From NCBI GenBank assembly GCA_002395965.1, contig DGVT01000070.1, forward strand, positions 1 through 16,976: a stretch of DNA of 16,976 nucleotides, written 5' to 3'. A program made the translations under genes and the position numbers. Below, in pieces: positions 6,287 through 14,041 of this stretch. Every line of letters starts with the position of its first letter. The stretch's first letter is position 1. Origin of the DNA: Porphyromonadaceae bacterium UBA4277 (GTDB taxonomy: Bacteria; Bacteroidota; Bacteroidia; Bacteroidales; Muribaculaceae). The notes beneath the pieces were generated by a model that ran no database searches, had not been told where the DNA came from, and saw nothing but the letters and a program-made list of their open reading frames with translations.

Positions 6287-7252
6287 ATGAAAAGACTATC
6301 TATCATATTACTGGCAATCATGGCTGCGCACATCGTGCAGGCTGCTCAGGTGACTATCACTGCCCGGCTCGACTCGGCAGTCCTGCTCATGGGCAAGACC
6401 ACGGCATTGCACCTTGAGATTGTGCAGCCACAAGACGTGAACGCCATCGTGAGCATCGACCGTGCCGACACACTCAACACCGCGATGGTGGAGATTGCCG
6501 AGCGCTGCAAGGCCGACACCACTCGGTTGGGCAACAACCGCATTCAGATTAATCGCGACGTGATCCTGCAGTCGTTTGACTCAGGGCTATATGTCGTGGG
6601 ACCGGTGGCTTGTGTGGTGGGGCGCGACACGTTCCTGAGCAAGCAACTCACTCTGAAAGTGCTGCCTGTGCGGGTTGACTCGTTGCAAGACATCCACGAC
6701 ATCAAGCCGGTGGAGGAAGTGCCGTTCAAGTTCTTTGACTGGGTGCCCGACCTGATAGCCGACTACTGGTGGGCATGGCTGCTTGCGCTGTTGCTCATAG
6801 GTGGAGGATTGTATTACTATTTCCACTGGTATAAAAAAGGTATCAACCCACTCAAGCCCGAGCGCAAGCGCTTGCCGCCCTATGATGAGGCCATGATCAA
6901 CCTGCGTGCGCTCAAGCAGCAACAGCTGTGGCAAAATGGCCAGGAGAAGGAATACTTTACCGGCCTGACCGACATTTTGAGGGTGTATATCGACCGTCGT
7001 TTCCAGGTCAATGCCGTGGAGATGACCTCAACCCAAATCATCGACACGCTCAAGCAAAACGAAGAAACGCATGCCGTGAACGAGCAGTTGAGCATGATAC
7101 TGGAGGTTGCCGACTTTGTGAAGTTTGCCGGCGCCCGGCCGCTTGCCGACGATAATGAGAAGGCCTATGAGCGTGCCGTGCAGTTTGTCGAAACCACCAA
7201 GCCTGTCGAGCAACCGGCCGCCGAGGCTCCCGGAAAGGAGGTGCAGTCATGA
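6287..7252 (+). CDS. Bat-operon membrane-anchored protein, function unknown
   Basis: The frame is open from 6110, but the real start is the ATG at 6287: it gives a clean signal peptide (1-20, cut near VQA|AQ), lies after the DUF58 stop, and leaves a 321-residue protein. Residues 21-145 look like an exported beta-rich domain. One membrane segment (about 160-180, WWAWLLALLLIGGG) follows, then a cytoplasmic helical domain with PPYDEAMINLRALK and YFTGLTDILRVYIDRRF. This C-terminal layout resembles the tail of BatD and DUF4381-type proteins. It overlaps batA by four bases (ATGA), so the two are probably coupled. The family name is uncertain; position and architecture make a Bat-complex role likely. 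Confidence 0.85.
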   Translation: MKRLSIILLAIMAAHIVQAAQVTITARLDSAVLLMGKTTALHLEIVQPQDVNAIVSIDRADTLNTAMVEIAERCKADTTRLGNNRIQINRDVILQSFDSGLYVVGPVACVVGRDTFLSKQLTLKVLPVRVDSLQDIHDIKPVEEVPFKFFDWVPDLIADYWWAWLLALLLIGGGLYYYFHWYKKGINPLKPERKRLPPYDEAMINLRALKQQQLWQNGQEKEYFTGLTDILRVYIDRRFQVNAVEMTSTQIIDTLKQNEETHAVNEQLSMILEVADFVKFAGARPLADDNEKAYERAVQFVETTKPVEQPAAEAPGKEVQS

Positions 7253-8241
7253 TGCAACTGGCACACCCGCGGCTGTTGTGGCTCTTTCTGCTGCTTGTGC
7301 CGCTCATCGCATGGTATGTGTATAGCTGGAAACGCAATGAGCCCACCATGCAGTTCTCTTCGACCCGGGCTTTCGATGGCCTGCGTGCCGGGTGGCGCGT
7401 GTGGTTCAAGCACTTGCTGTTTGCATCGTTATTGGGTGCAATAGGGTGCCTGATTATCATCCTGTGTCGCCCGCAGACGCACGACAGCTGGGCCACGAGC
7501 GATGTCGAGGGAACCGACATTGTGGTGGCAATGGATGTCTCCACCAGTATGCTTGCTAAGGACTTCCGCCCCAATCGCCTGGAGGCTGCCAAGGATGTCG
7601 CCACCCGCTTCGTGACGGGGCGCGAGCACGACAACATAGGCCTCGTGCTGTTTGCCGGCGAGAGCTTCACACAGGTGCCCATGACCATGGACAACGCCAT
7701 CCTTGTCAATGCCATTCACGATGTGAAAACCGGAGTCCTTGAAGATGGCACGGCCATTGGCGATGGTATAGCCACGGCCATCAACCGCATCAAGGACGGG
7801 AAAGCCGTGTCGCGCAGCATTATCTTGCTCACCGACGGCTCAAACAATACCGGTGTGGTGGCGCCGCTCACGGCTGCTGAGATTGCCCGGCAATATGGCA
7901 TTAAGATTTACACCATAGGTGTGGGTAGCAACGGCACTGCACCTTATCCCGTAGCCATCGACTACTCGGGCAACATCCAGTACCAGACCTTGCCGGTGGT
8001 TATCGACGAGGGTACTTTGCGCAAGATTGCGTCGTCAACGGGCGGAAAGTACTTCCGTGCCACAAGCAAGAGTACGCTGGCCGGCATATTCAAGGAAATC
8101 GACAGCTTGGAGAAAACTCACCTCGATGTGCAGCGTTTCAGCCACACCGAGGACAACTATATGCCCTGGGCATGGGCGTTGCTGGCACTGCTGCTGTTCT
8201 ACCTCGTGGGGCGCTACACTGTGATGCGGCACACGCCTTAG
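7249..8241 (+). CDS. batA: BatA, membrane VWA-domain protein
   Basis: First VWA protein of the Bacteroides aerotolerance operon. The family N-terminus (AHPRLLWLFLLLVPLIAWYV) gives membrane segment 1 at about 8-26, and a second segment lies at about 56-73. The VWA domain has a full metal-ion-dependent adhesion site: D96, S98 and S100 (DVSTS), T168 (GTAIG) and D196 (TDG). A final membrane segment (WAWALLALLLFYLV, about 304-319) closes the protein. Its length of 330 aa is typical. It starts with ATGATG, overlapping the previous stop. Unusually, the next gene, batB, is not abutting but separated by a 194-base repeat-bearing gap. Confidence 0.94.
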   Translation: MMQLAHPRLLWLFLLLVPLIAWYVYSWKRNEPTMQFSSTRAFDGLRAGWRVWFKHLLFASLLGAIGCLIIILCRPQTHDSWATSDVEGTDIVVAMDVSTSMLAKDFRPNRLEAAKDVATRFVTGREHDNIGLVLFAGESFTQVPMTMDNAILVNAIHDVKTGVLEDGTAIGDGIATAINRIKDGKAVSRSIILLTDGSNNTGVVAPLTAAEIARQYGIKIYTIGVGSNGTAPYPVAIDYSGNIQYQTLPVVIDEGTLRKIASSTGGKYFRATSKSTLAGIFKEIDSLEKTHLDVQRFSHTEDNYMPWAWALLALLLFYLVGRYTVMRHTP

Positions 8242-8242
8242 G

Positions 8243-8402
8243 GTAATTAATAATTAATAATGAATAATGAATAATGAGCCACATCGCGCACTCGTAGCTT
8301 GTAACTGCCAAGCAATGCTTGGCACAACTTGACGGCTTGTTTACTAAGCAACTACAGGCGTCAGCCAGCTTGTTTACTCGTTTACTTGTTTACTCGTTTA
8401 CT
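8243..8402. repeat. Mosaic intergenic repeat, copy B, between batA and batB
   Basis: This is an inverted copy of 1-127. Bases 8355-8402 are the exact reverse complement of 1-48, and 8243-8304 match the AT-rich and central modules of copy A with substitutions. Relative to copy A it carries about 45 extra bases (about 8305-8350), which include a perfect 9-1-9 palindrome TGCCAAGCA-A-TGCTTGGCA (8306-8324) and another CTTGTTTACT unit. It separates two genes that usually abut. I see no transposase, and target duplications are not evident. Confidence 0.85.
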
Positions 8403-8435
8403 AAAGAAAACTCGTTTTCTAAAAAAAAGAATATA

Positions 8436-9485
8436 ATGTTCAGCTTTGCTAATCCACAATATTTATACTTGCTGCTGTTGCTGCCGGCCATAGCAGGCAT
8501 GTTCTGGTGGTCGCGGCGTGCGCGGCAAGCCAAGCTCAAGACATTCGGCCGCTCCGAAGTCATCGAGCAGCTCATGCCCGATGTGTCGCGATATAAACCC
8601 TACATACAGTTGACCCTTGAGCTGCTCATTGTTGCCCTTGTTATTGTGATCCTTGCCCGGCCGCGTGCCGGTGCCTCATCGACCAGCACAACAGTGCACG
8701 GCATCGAGATGATGGTGGCCGTGGATGTGTCTAACTCAATGAACGCCAGTGCCACCGACGACCCGCAGGACATCTCGCGCCTGCAGCGTGCCAAGATGAT
8801 TTTGGAGAAGATAATCGACCGCTCGCAGAACGACAAGGTGGGCCTGGTGGTGTTTGCCGGCAATGCCTACATGCAGATGCCGCTCACCAGCGATGTGAGC
8901 TCGGCCAAGCTGTTCCTTAACAGCATCAACACAAACATGGTGCCCACGCAGGGAACGGCCATAGGTGCAGCCATCGAGATGGCCGCCGGCTCCTTCTCTC
9001 AAAGCAAGAAATCGCAAAAGACAATCATCGTCATCACCGATGGTGAGAACTTTGAAGACGATGCAGTGGCAGCCGCCCGTCAGGCCGAGAAAAATGGCAT
9101 CAAGGTGAGTGTGATGGGAGTGGGTAGCACCCACGGGGCACCCATACCCATGCCCGACGGCGGCTACCTGATGGACGACAGCGGCTCACAGCCCGTGGTC
9201 ACCTATCTCAACGAGGAAATGGCACAGCAGATAGCCGATGCCGGCGACGGACTCTATGTCAATGGCAATGCCGGTGACGCGGTGGAAACCCTCCGCGACA
9301 TGCTCGACAAGCTCGCCAAGACCGACCTTGCCACCGTGGCCTACACGCAGCACGACGAGCAATTCCCGGTATTTGCTTGGATTACGCTGATATTAATCAT
9401 TGCTCTCATGTTTGTGATGGAGCGCAAAAATCCGTGGCTCAAACAGTTTAACTTCTTTACGCGTAACAATGAAACTGATCAGTAA
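8436..9485 (+). CDS. batB: BatB, membrane VWA-domain protein
   Basis: Second VWA protein of the operon, homologous to BatA. The ATG at 8436 gives the family start MFSFANPQYLYLLLLLP. The frame is open back to 8319, but that extension merely reads through the repeat and should be ignored. Membrane segments lie at about 8-24, 58-74 and 311-328. The metal site is complete: D97, S99 and S101 (DVSNS), T174 (GTAIG) and D202 (TDG). The protein has 349 aa. batC starts inside its last codons (17-base overlap), which implies coupling. Distance from batA may mean lower or separate expression if the intervening repeat affects transcription. Confidence 0.94.
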   Translation: MFSFANPQYLYLLLLLPAIAGMFWWSRRARQAKLKTFGRSEVIEQLMPDVSRYKPYIQLTLELLIVALVIVILARPRAGASSTSTTVHGIEMMVAVDVSNSMNASATDDPQDISRLQRAKMILEKIIDRSQNDKVGLVVFAGNAYMQMPLTSDVSSAKLFLNSINTNMVPTQGTAIGAAIEMAAGSFSQSKKSQKTIIVITDGENFEDDAVAAARQAEKNGIKVSVMGVGSTHGAPIPMPDGGYLMDDSGSQPVVTYLNEEMAQQIADAGDGLYVNGNAGDAVETLRDMLDKLAKTDLATVAYTQHDEQFPVFAWITLILIIALMFVMERKNPWLKQFNFFTRNNETDQ

Positions 9486-10320
9486 GATACTTGTAACCAT
9501 CACGTTGCTTGCCGTGTGTGCCATGCCGGCAGCGGCAAGCGGCGATGCCGGTGAGATTAAGACAGTGAAGAAAGAGCGCAACTTCATTCGCAGCGGCAAC
9601 AAGCTCTACAAGGCCAAGCGATATGCCGAGGCCGAGGTGGAGTATCGCAAGGCTCTGCAAGTGGCGCCGCAGTCGGCCATTGCACAGTTTAACCTGGCCA
9701 CGGCGCTGATGCGACAAGGCAGTGCCACAGCCAAGGGCGAGAGCAAGGACAACCCGATGAATGAGGCGCAGCAAATTCTGGAAAACATAGTCAAGACCAC
9801 AACAAGCCGCGACTTGCGCGGCAAGGCGTCATACGACCTGGGAAACATTGCCTATGCACAACAGCAGTGGCAACAGGCCATCGAGCACTACAAGAATGCC
9901 CTGCGCTGTAATCCCGACGATGACCATGCGCGCGACAACCTGCGCCTGGCACAGCTCAAAAAGCAGCAGCAGGACCAGCAGAATAAAAACAATAAAAACC
10001 AAAACAAAAATCAAAATCAAGACCAGAAAGATAAGGACAAGCAGAACCAGGACAAGCAGAACCAGGACAAGCAAAACCAGGACAAGCAGAACCAGGATCA
10101 GCAGGACAAAGACAAGCAGAATCAGGACCAAAGTCAGAACCAGCAAAATCCTGCCGACAAGCGCGACGGCCAGCCTCGCCCCGGCGACATGAACAAGCAG
10201 AACGTGGAGCAGGTGCTCAAGGCAATGCAGGATCAGGAGCGTGCCACACAGCAGCGCATCAATGCCCGCCAGGCACAGCAGCAGCGCAATGAGCGCTCGC
10301 GCACTAATCGCAAGTGGTGA
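9469..10320 (+). CDS. batC: BatC, exported TPR protein with low-complexity tail
   Basis: Signal peptide at 1-23 (cut near AAA|SG), then TPR-type helical repeats at about 35-84 and 117-160 (LGNIAYAQQQWQQAIEHYKNAL region). Residues about 165-235 form a highly charged K/Q/N/D tail, including four exact DKQNQ units (190-209) encoded by a 15-base tandem repeat. The C-terminus (about 236-283) is again helical and Q/R-rich. It is probably periplasmic, serving as a scaffold for Bat partners through its TPRs. It overlaps batB by 17 bases. An array of 10-base repeats starts immediately after its stop codon. Confidence 0.9.
   Translation: MKLISKILVTITLLAVCAMPAAASGDAGEIKTVKKERNFIRSGNKLYKAKRYAEAEVEYRKALQVAPQSAIAQFNLATALMRQGSATAKGESKDNPMNEAQQILENIVKTTTSRDLRGKASYDLGNIAYAQQQWQQAIEHYKNALRCNPDDDHARDNLRLAQLKKQQQDQQNKNNKNQNKNQNQDQKDKDKQNQDKQNQDKQNQDKQNQDQQDKDKQNQDQSQNQQNPADKRDGQPRPGDMNKQNVEQVLKAMQDQERATQQRINARQAQQQRNERSRTNRKW
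10036..10095 (+). repeat. 15-base coding tandem repeat in batC
   Basis: Four consecutive in-frame copies of GACAAGCAGAACCAG, the third with one change (AAAACCAG), encode DKQNQ four times. Degenerate relatives continue on both sides (about 9965-10145). Near-perfect copies suggest recent expansion or contraction by slippage that preserves the frame. Confidence 0.9.
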
Positions 10321-10390
10321 TGGCTTTAGGCTCTCTTAGGCTCTCTTAGGCTTTCCTAGGAAATCCTAGGCTCTCCTAGGTTCTCCTAGG
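10321..10390. repeat. Seven-unit array of 10-base CTAGG repeats
   Basis: Seven units of exactly ten bases run directly from the batC stop codon. Three end in TTAGG, then four in CCTAGG, with CTAG at 10356, 10366, 10376 and 10386. Bases 10352-10363 form a perfect palindrome, TTTCCTAGGAAA. The array lies 45-115 bases before the batD start. The 10-base period rules out coding. I do not know the family. Confidence 0.9.
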
Positions 10391-10434
10391 AAATAATAAT
10401 AACCCCAAAAAATAAAAAACTTGAAAATCAAGTG

Positions 10435-12282
10435 ATGAAGGAATTAAGATATATCAAAAAGTGTCATCGTCTGGCAGTGCTGATAATCGCCTTGATGCTT
10501 GGCGTGGCAGCGCAAGCTGCTGTGTCGTTTACCGTGCAGGCACCTCGCCAGGTGTCGGCCGGCAACAAGTTTAACGTTACTTTTGTGCTAAAGAATGCCG
10601 AGGGCTCTAATTTCACCGCCCCCGAAATAGCCGGTGCTACTAAAATCTACGGGCCGGCTCTTTCCACGTCCTATAGCTCATCGTGGGTCAACGGCAAGTC
10701 GAGCAGTTCGTCGTCGCAAGAATACACGATGATCTACAAGGCCACTCACAGCGGCCGGCTCAACGTGGGTGCGGCAACTGTCGAGGTCAACGGCCGCACC
10801 ATGCGCACGTCGCCCTTCACCATCGAGGTGACCGGCGCAGGTGGAGCCTCGTCGCAGCAGCGCGACGAGGACCGTCGTAGCGGTGGAGTGCGATATAACG
10901 ACCCCATGACGCAAAGTGCCGACAAAGCCGTCACCGGCAAGGACATCTTTGTGCGCATCGAGATGTCGAAGCCCCGAGTGTTTGAGCAGCAGGCCGTGGT
11001 GTGCACCATTAAGCTCTACACCAAGTATCAGGTGTCGCAGTTCATGCCCACACAGCAACCGTCGTTCGACGGCTTCCTCATCGAGGAAATACCCATGCAG
11101 CCCAGCTTGAATAATGTGGAAACTGTCAATGGCCAGCAGTATATGGTGGCCATTCTGAAAAAGTGCCTGCTCTACCCGCAGAAGTCGGGCAAGCTGACCA
11201 TCACATCGGGGAACTATGACGTGAATGTGGTGCAATATGAGCAGTATCGCACCATCTTCGGCACACTGCAGCAGCCGGTTGAGAAAAGCCTGAAAGTGCA
11301 GTCAAACACTGCCACGGTCAACATCCTGCCGCTGCCCGAGCCCCGGCCCGAGTCGTTCACAGGAGCCGTGGGCAAGTTCACCGTCGAGACGCTTCTCAAG
11401 CCCGACCAGCTGAAGACCTATCAGGCTGCAACCTATACCTATATTATAAAAGGTATGGGAAACATCAAGTATTTGAAGGCTCCCGAGTTGAAGATGCCCA
11501 AGGAGATGGATGTGTATGACCCCAAAAGCACAGTCGATGCCAAGACCGTGGGCACCGATATGGCCGGTGCCGTGACCATCGACTACCCGTTCATACCGCA
11601 GTTTGCCGGCACCTTCGAACTGCCGGCCAGCGAGTTCACCTTCTTCAATCCCGAGACCGAGAAATATGAGTCGATCCCCATCCCCGGACGCAAGTTCACC
11701 GTGGCCAAGGGTGAGGGCACACCATCTAATCACTACCGCATCCAGAACATGGACATTCGCCACATTGCCACCGGCGACTTAGGGCTGAAACGCACCCCGG
11801 CGTTCATGGTGGCCGGCTTTGCCTACTGGTTGTGGTACATAGTGCCGCTGCTGCTGTTGGCCGCTGTGCTGATCTACTATCGCAAGCAGCTCAAGCTGCG
11901 GTCCGACGTGCGCCTGATGCGCAACAAGCGTGCCAGCCGTGTGGCGCAGCGTCGCCTCAAGCAGGCACAGAAGTTTATCAATGCCGGCAACAGCGATGCT
12001 TTCTATGCCGAAACGCTGAACTCGCTGTGGGGTTACCTGAGCGACAAGCTCACCATTCCGGTGTCGGAACTGAGTAAAGACAACATCGAGGCCGAGCTGG
12101 AGGCCTATGGCGTGGAGCAGGCTCTGCGCGAACGCACGCTGGCCTTGCTCGACAAGTGCGAGTATGCCCAGTATGCTCCCGAACTGGCCGGACACGACCT
12201 GCAGGGGGTGTGGGACGAGGCTGCCGGTGTTATCGACAGTCTGGAGAGTGTGAAACGTAAGAAAACAGAAAGTGCACAATGA
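10435..12282 (+). CDS. batD: BatD, large envelope protein of the Bat operon
   Basis: Oxygen-tolerance (BatD) family protein. I choose the ATG at 10435; a GTG precedes it in frame at 10432. Signal peptide at 1-28 (LMLGVAAQA|A), a long exported beta-sandwich region (about 29-450), one membrane segment at about 458-482 (YWLWYIVPLLLLAAVLIYY), then a cytoplasmic helical tail of about 130 residues with SDAFYAETLNSLWGYLSDKL and a DKCEYAQYAPE motif, as usual in the family. At 615 aa it is of normal size. It probably links periplasmic and cytoplasmic parts of the complex. Its stop overlaps the batE start by four bases (ATGA). The 114-base gap from batC holds the CTAGG array. Confidence 0.93.
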   Translation: MKELRYIKKCHRLAVLIIALMLGVAAQAAVSFTVQAPRQVSAGNKFNVTFVLKNAEGSNFTAPEIAGATKIYGPALSTSYSSSWVNGKSSSSSSQEYTMIYKATHSGRLNVGAATVEVNGRTMRTSPFTIEVTGAGGASSQQRDEDRRSGGVRYNDPMTQSADKAVTGKDIFVRIEMSKPRVFEQQAVVCTIKLYTKYQVSQFMPTQQPSFDGFLIEEIPMQPSLNNVETVNGQQYMVAILKKCLLYPQKSGKLTITSGNYDVNVVQYEQYRTIFGTLQQPVEKSLKVQSNTATVNILPLPEPRPESFTGAVGKFTVETLLKPDQLKTYQAATYTYIIKGMGNIKYLKAPELKMPKEMDVYDPKSTVDAKTVGTDMAGAVTIDYPFIPQFAGTFELPASEFTFFNPETEKYESIPIPGRKFTVAKGEGTPSNHYRIQNMDIRHIATGDLGLKRTPAFMVAGFAYWLWYIVPLLLLAAVLIYYRKQLKLRSDVRLMRNKRASRVAQRRLKQAQKFINAGNSDAFYAETLNSLWGYLSDKLTIPVSELSKDNIEAELEAYGVEQALRERTLALLDKCEYAQYAPELAGHDLQGVWDEAAGVIDSLESVKRKKTESAQ

Positions 12283-13064
12283 AAACATCTAAACATATAA
12301 TGTGTGGCGTGTGGCTCGTAGTGGCCCTGATGGCTCTGTCTGTGACGGTGCAGGCTGCCACGCTCACCGACAGGGCTGCACAAGCCTATAACCAGGAACT
12401 TTACACCGAAGCACTCAAGCTCTATCTGCAGGCCGAGGGCACGCAAGGCACATCGGCCGCGCTGTGCTGCAACATAGGCGACACCTATTATCGCCTCAAG
12501 GACAACGCCCATGCCATTGTCTATTATGAGCGAGCCCTCTTGCTCGACCCCTCTAATGCCGATGCACGATTTAACCTCGACTTTGTCAGGCAGAAGTCGG
12601 GCTTAGGCGATGAGGCCGGAGCTTCAATCATCACCATCTGGGCCAATAAGGCGGCTAATATGTTTTCGTCTAACGCATGGGCGGTGATTGCCATCGTGGC
12701 ATTTGTGTTGTGCCTGCTGGCTGTGTGCCTATACATCTTTGTAGATAGCATAATGTGGCGCAAGATAGGTTTCTTCGGAGCCATATTCCTTTTAGTCGTG
12801 ACCATTGTGGCCAACGTGTGCGCCTTTGTGAACCATGGCCGGGCCGTGAATCATGACACGGCCATTGTGATGTCGCAAGCGGCCGAGCTGAGCACCTCGC
12901 CGCGTGCCCCCAAGGACAAAAGCGAGATAGCGTTTGAGCTCAAGCAGGGTCGCAAGGTGCAACTGCTCGACTCGGTGAGGGTGAACAATAATCTGTGGCT
13001 CAACGTTGAGGCCAGCGATAGCCGCAGGGCATGGATTAATGCTCAGGACGTGGAGATAATCTAA
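12279..13064 (+). CDS. batE: BatE, TPR and SH3-like membrane protein
   Basis: Signal peptide at 1-27 (VQA|AT), TPR repeats at about 29-105 (YRLKDNAHAIVYYERALLLDP is the clearest unit), two membrane segments at about 133-156 and 162-185, then a C-terminal bacterial SH3-like domain (about 193-261) ending AWINAQDVEII. SH3-like domains often bind peptidoglycan or protein partners in the envelope. Its length of 261 aa is typical of BatE. It is coupled to batD by an ATGA overlap and followed after 21 bases by the PAP2 gene. Confidence 0.92.
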   Translation: MKTSKHIMCGVWLVVALMALSVTVQAATLTDRAAQAYNQELYTEALKLYLQAEGTQGTSAALCCNIGDTYYRLKDNAHAIVYYERALLLDPSNADARFNLDFVRQKSGLGDEAGASIITIWANKAANMFSSNAWAVIAIVAFVLCLLAVCLYIFVDSIMWRKIGFFGAIFLLVVTIVANVCAFVNHGRAVNHDTAIVMSQAAELSTSPRAPKDKSEIAFELKQGRKVQLLDSVRVNNNLWLNVEASDSRRAWINAQDVEII

Positions 13065-13085
13065 AAACGATAAAAAACTGAAAAA

Positions 13086-13748
13086 ATGATAAACTACCTT
13101 GACACACTTGACCGGCAGGTGACCATGGCTATTAACGGCTTCAATAGTGCCTACATGGATAATGCCATGTGGATGGCCACCAGCGTCATGTCGTGGGTGC
13201 TGATGCTGTTGGCGTTTCTGTGGATTTTGCGCAACAAAGGGTGGCGCGGGGCTGTCGCGGCCATCGTTGCCGTGGCGCTAACCATCCTTTTCATCGACCA
13301 GCTCACATCAGGGCTCATCAAGCCCATGGTGGGGCGTCTGCGCCCGTCGCACAATCCGGCTCTGGCAGCAACCATCCACCTGGTGAACGGCTATCAGGGT
13401 GGAATGTATGGCTTCGTCTCGGGACATGCCGGCAACAGCTTCGGCATAGCATTGATCATGAGCCTGATGCTACGTTACAGGCCGGCAACCATTGCTATGA
13501 TGCTCTGGGCGGCTTTGCAGTGCTACAGCCGCATGTATCTCGGTGTGCACTACATGGGCGACATCGTGTGCGGCACTATTCTGGGACTGATGGTGGCTGC
13601 TGTGGTCTATTGGCTGATGAAGTTCTTGTACCGTCGGGTAGGCTCATTTCCGGCTATGCCCACATTCACCCGCAGCGACGGCCAGGCAATAACGGCTTCG
13701 GTGCTGGTAACCATGCTGACGATATTTATAACTGCAATTTTTATTTGA
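13086..13748 (+). CDS. PAP2-family membrane phosphatase
   Basis: Integral membrane lipid phosphatase, possibly acting on undecaprenyl diphosphate or phospholipid head groups. All three PAP2 motifs are present: KPMVGRLRP (79-87, K-x6-RP), SGH (112-114) and SRMYLGVHYMGD (148-159; catalytic H155, D159). Several hydrophobic segments flank them, including one at the C-terminus (about 203-220). It lies only 21 bases after batE and 22 bases before the next gene, so it is probably transcribed with the operon, but it is not a standard bat gene. Substrate cannot be assigned from sequence. Confidence 0.92.
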   Translation: MINYLDTLDRQVTMAINGFNSAYMDNAMWMATSVMSWVLMLLAFLWILRNKGWRGAVAAIVAVALTILFIDQLTSGLIKPMVGRLRPSHNPALAATIHLVNGYQGGMYGFVSGHAGNSFGIALIMSLMLRYRPATIAMMLWAALQCYSRMYLGVHYMGDIVCGTILGLMVAAVVYWLMKFLYRRVGSFPAMPTFTRSDGQAITASVLVTMLTIFITAIFI

Positions 13749-13770
13749 TAATCAACAAAACTAAAGTATA

Positions 13771-14025
13771 ATGGCAAAAATCATCACATTCAATCAGTTG
13801 CGTAAATTCAAGAGTCAACTTCCAGAGGGTACTATTCACCAGATTGCCGACCGCCTGAACCTGCCCGTGCAGACGGTGCGTAACTACTTTGGCGGCACCG
13901 ATTATGACCAGGGCTCCAACATGGGCATCCACATCGAGCCGGGTCCCGACGGCGGTTACGTCACGCTCGACGATACGCGCATCCTCGACATGGCCGAGGA
14001 AATCCTGAATAAGTCGAAGGAGTAA
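13771..14025 (+). CDS. Small helix-turn-helix protein
   Basis: 84-residue protein starting at the ATG at 13771. Residues 20-41 (GTIHQIADRLNLPVQTVRNY and on) form a helix-turn-helix with good spacing. The middle, GIHIEPGPDGGYVTLDD (52-68), resembles small conserved Bacteroidales proteins annotated as hypothetical, and a C-terminal helix follows. It probably binds DNA, but no ligand or target is known. It is the last plus-strand gene of the bat block, with only 16 bases before the converging minus-strand gene, and I see no terminator between them. Confidence 0.85.
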   Translation: MAKIITFNQLRKFKSQLPEGTIHQIADRLNLPVQTVRNYFGGTDYDQGSNMGIHIEPGPDGGYVTLDDTRILDMAEEILNKSKE

Positions 14026-14041
14026 AAAGGGCCGACGGCAT

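Noticed and set aside
8319..8435. Upstream extension of BatB
   Set aside because: The added residues translate the intergenic repeat. The family N-terminus MFSFANPQYLYLLLLLP starts at 8436.
9829..10146. Minus-strand frame coding for long runs of L, V and I
   Set aside because: It is the complement of the K/Q/N-rich repeat in batC. The hydrophobic pattern is a by-product of that low-complexity DNA.
10321..10390. CTAGG array considered as coding repeat or terminator
   Set aside because: A 10-base period breaks any reading frame. No T run follows a single dominant stem.
4308..13064. The MoxR-Bat gene set considered as a new defence or secretion system
   Set aside because: Gene order and domains match the known Bacteroides aerotolerance operon, so it is not undescribed, although its mechanism is unclear.
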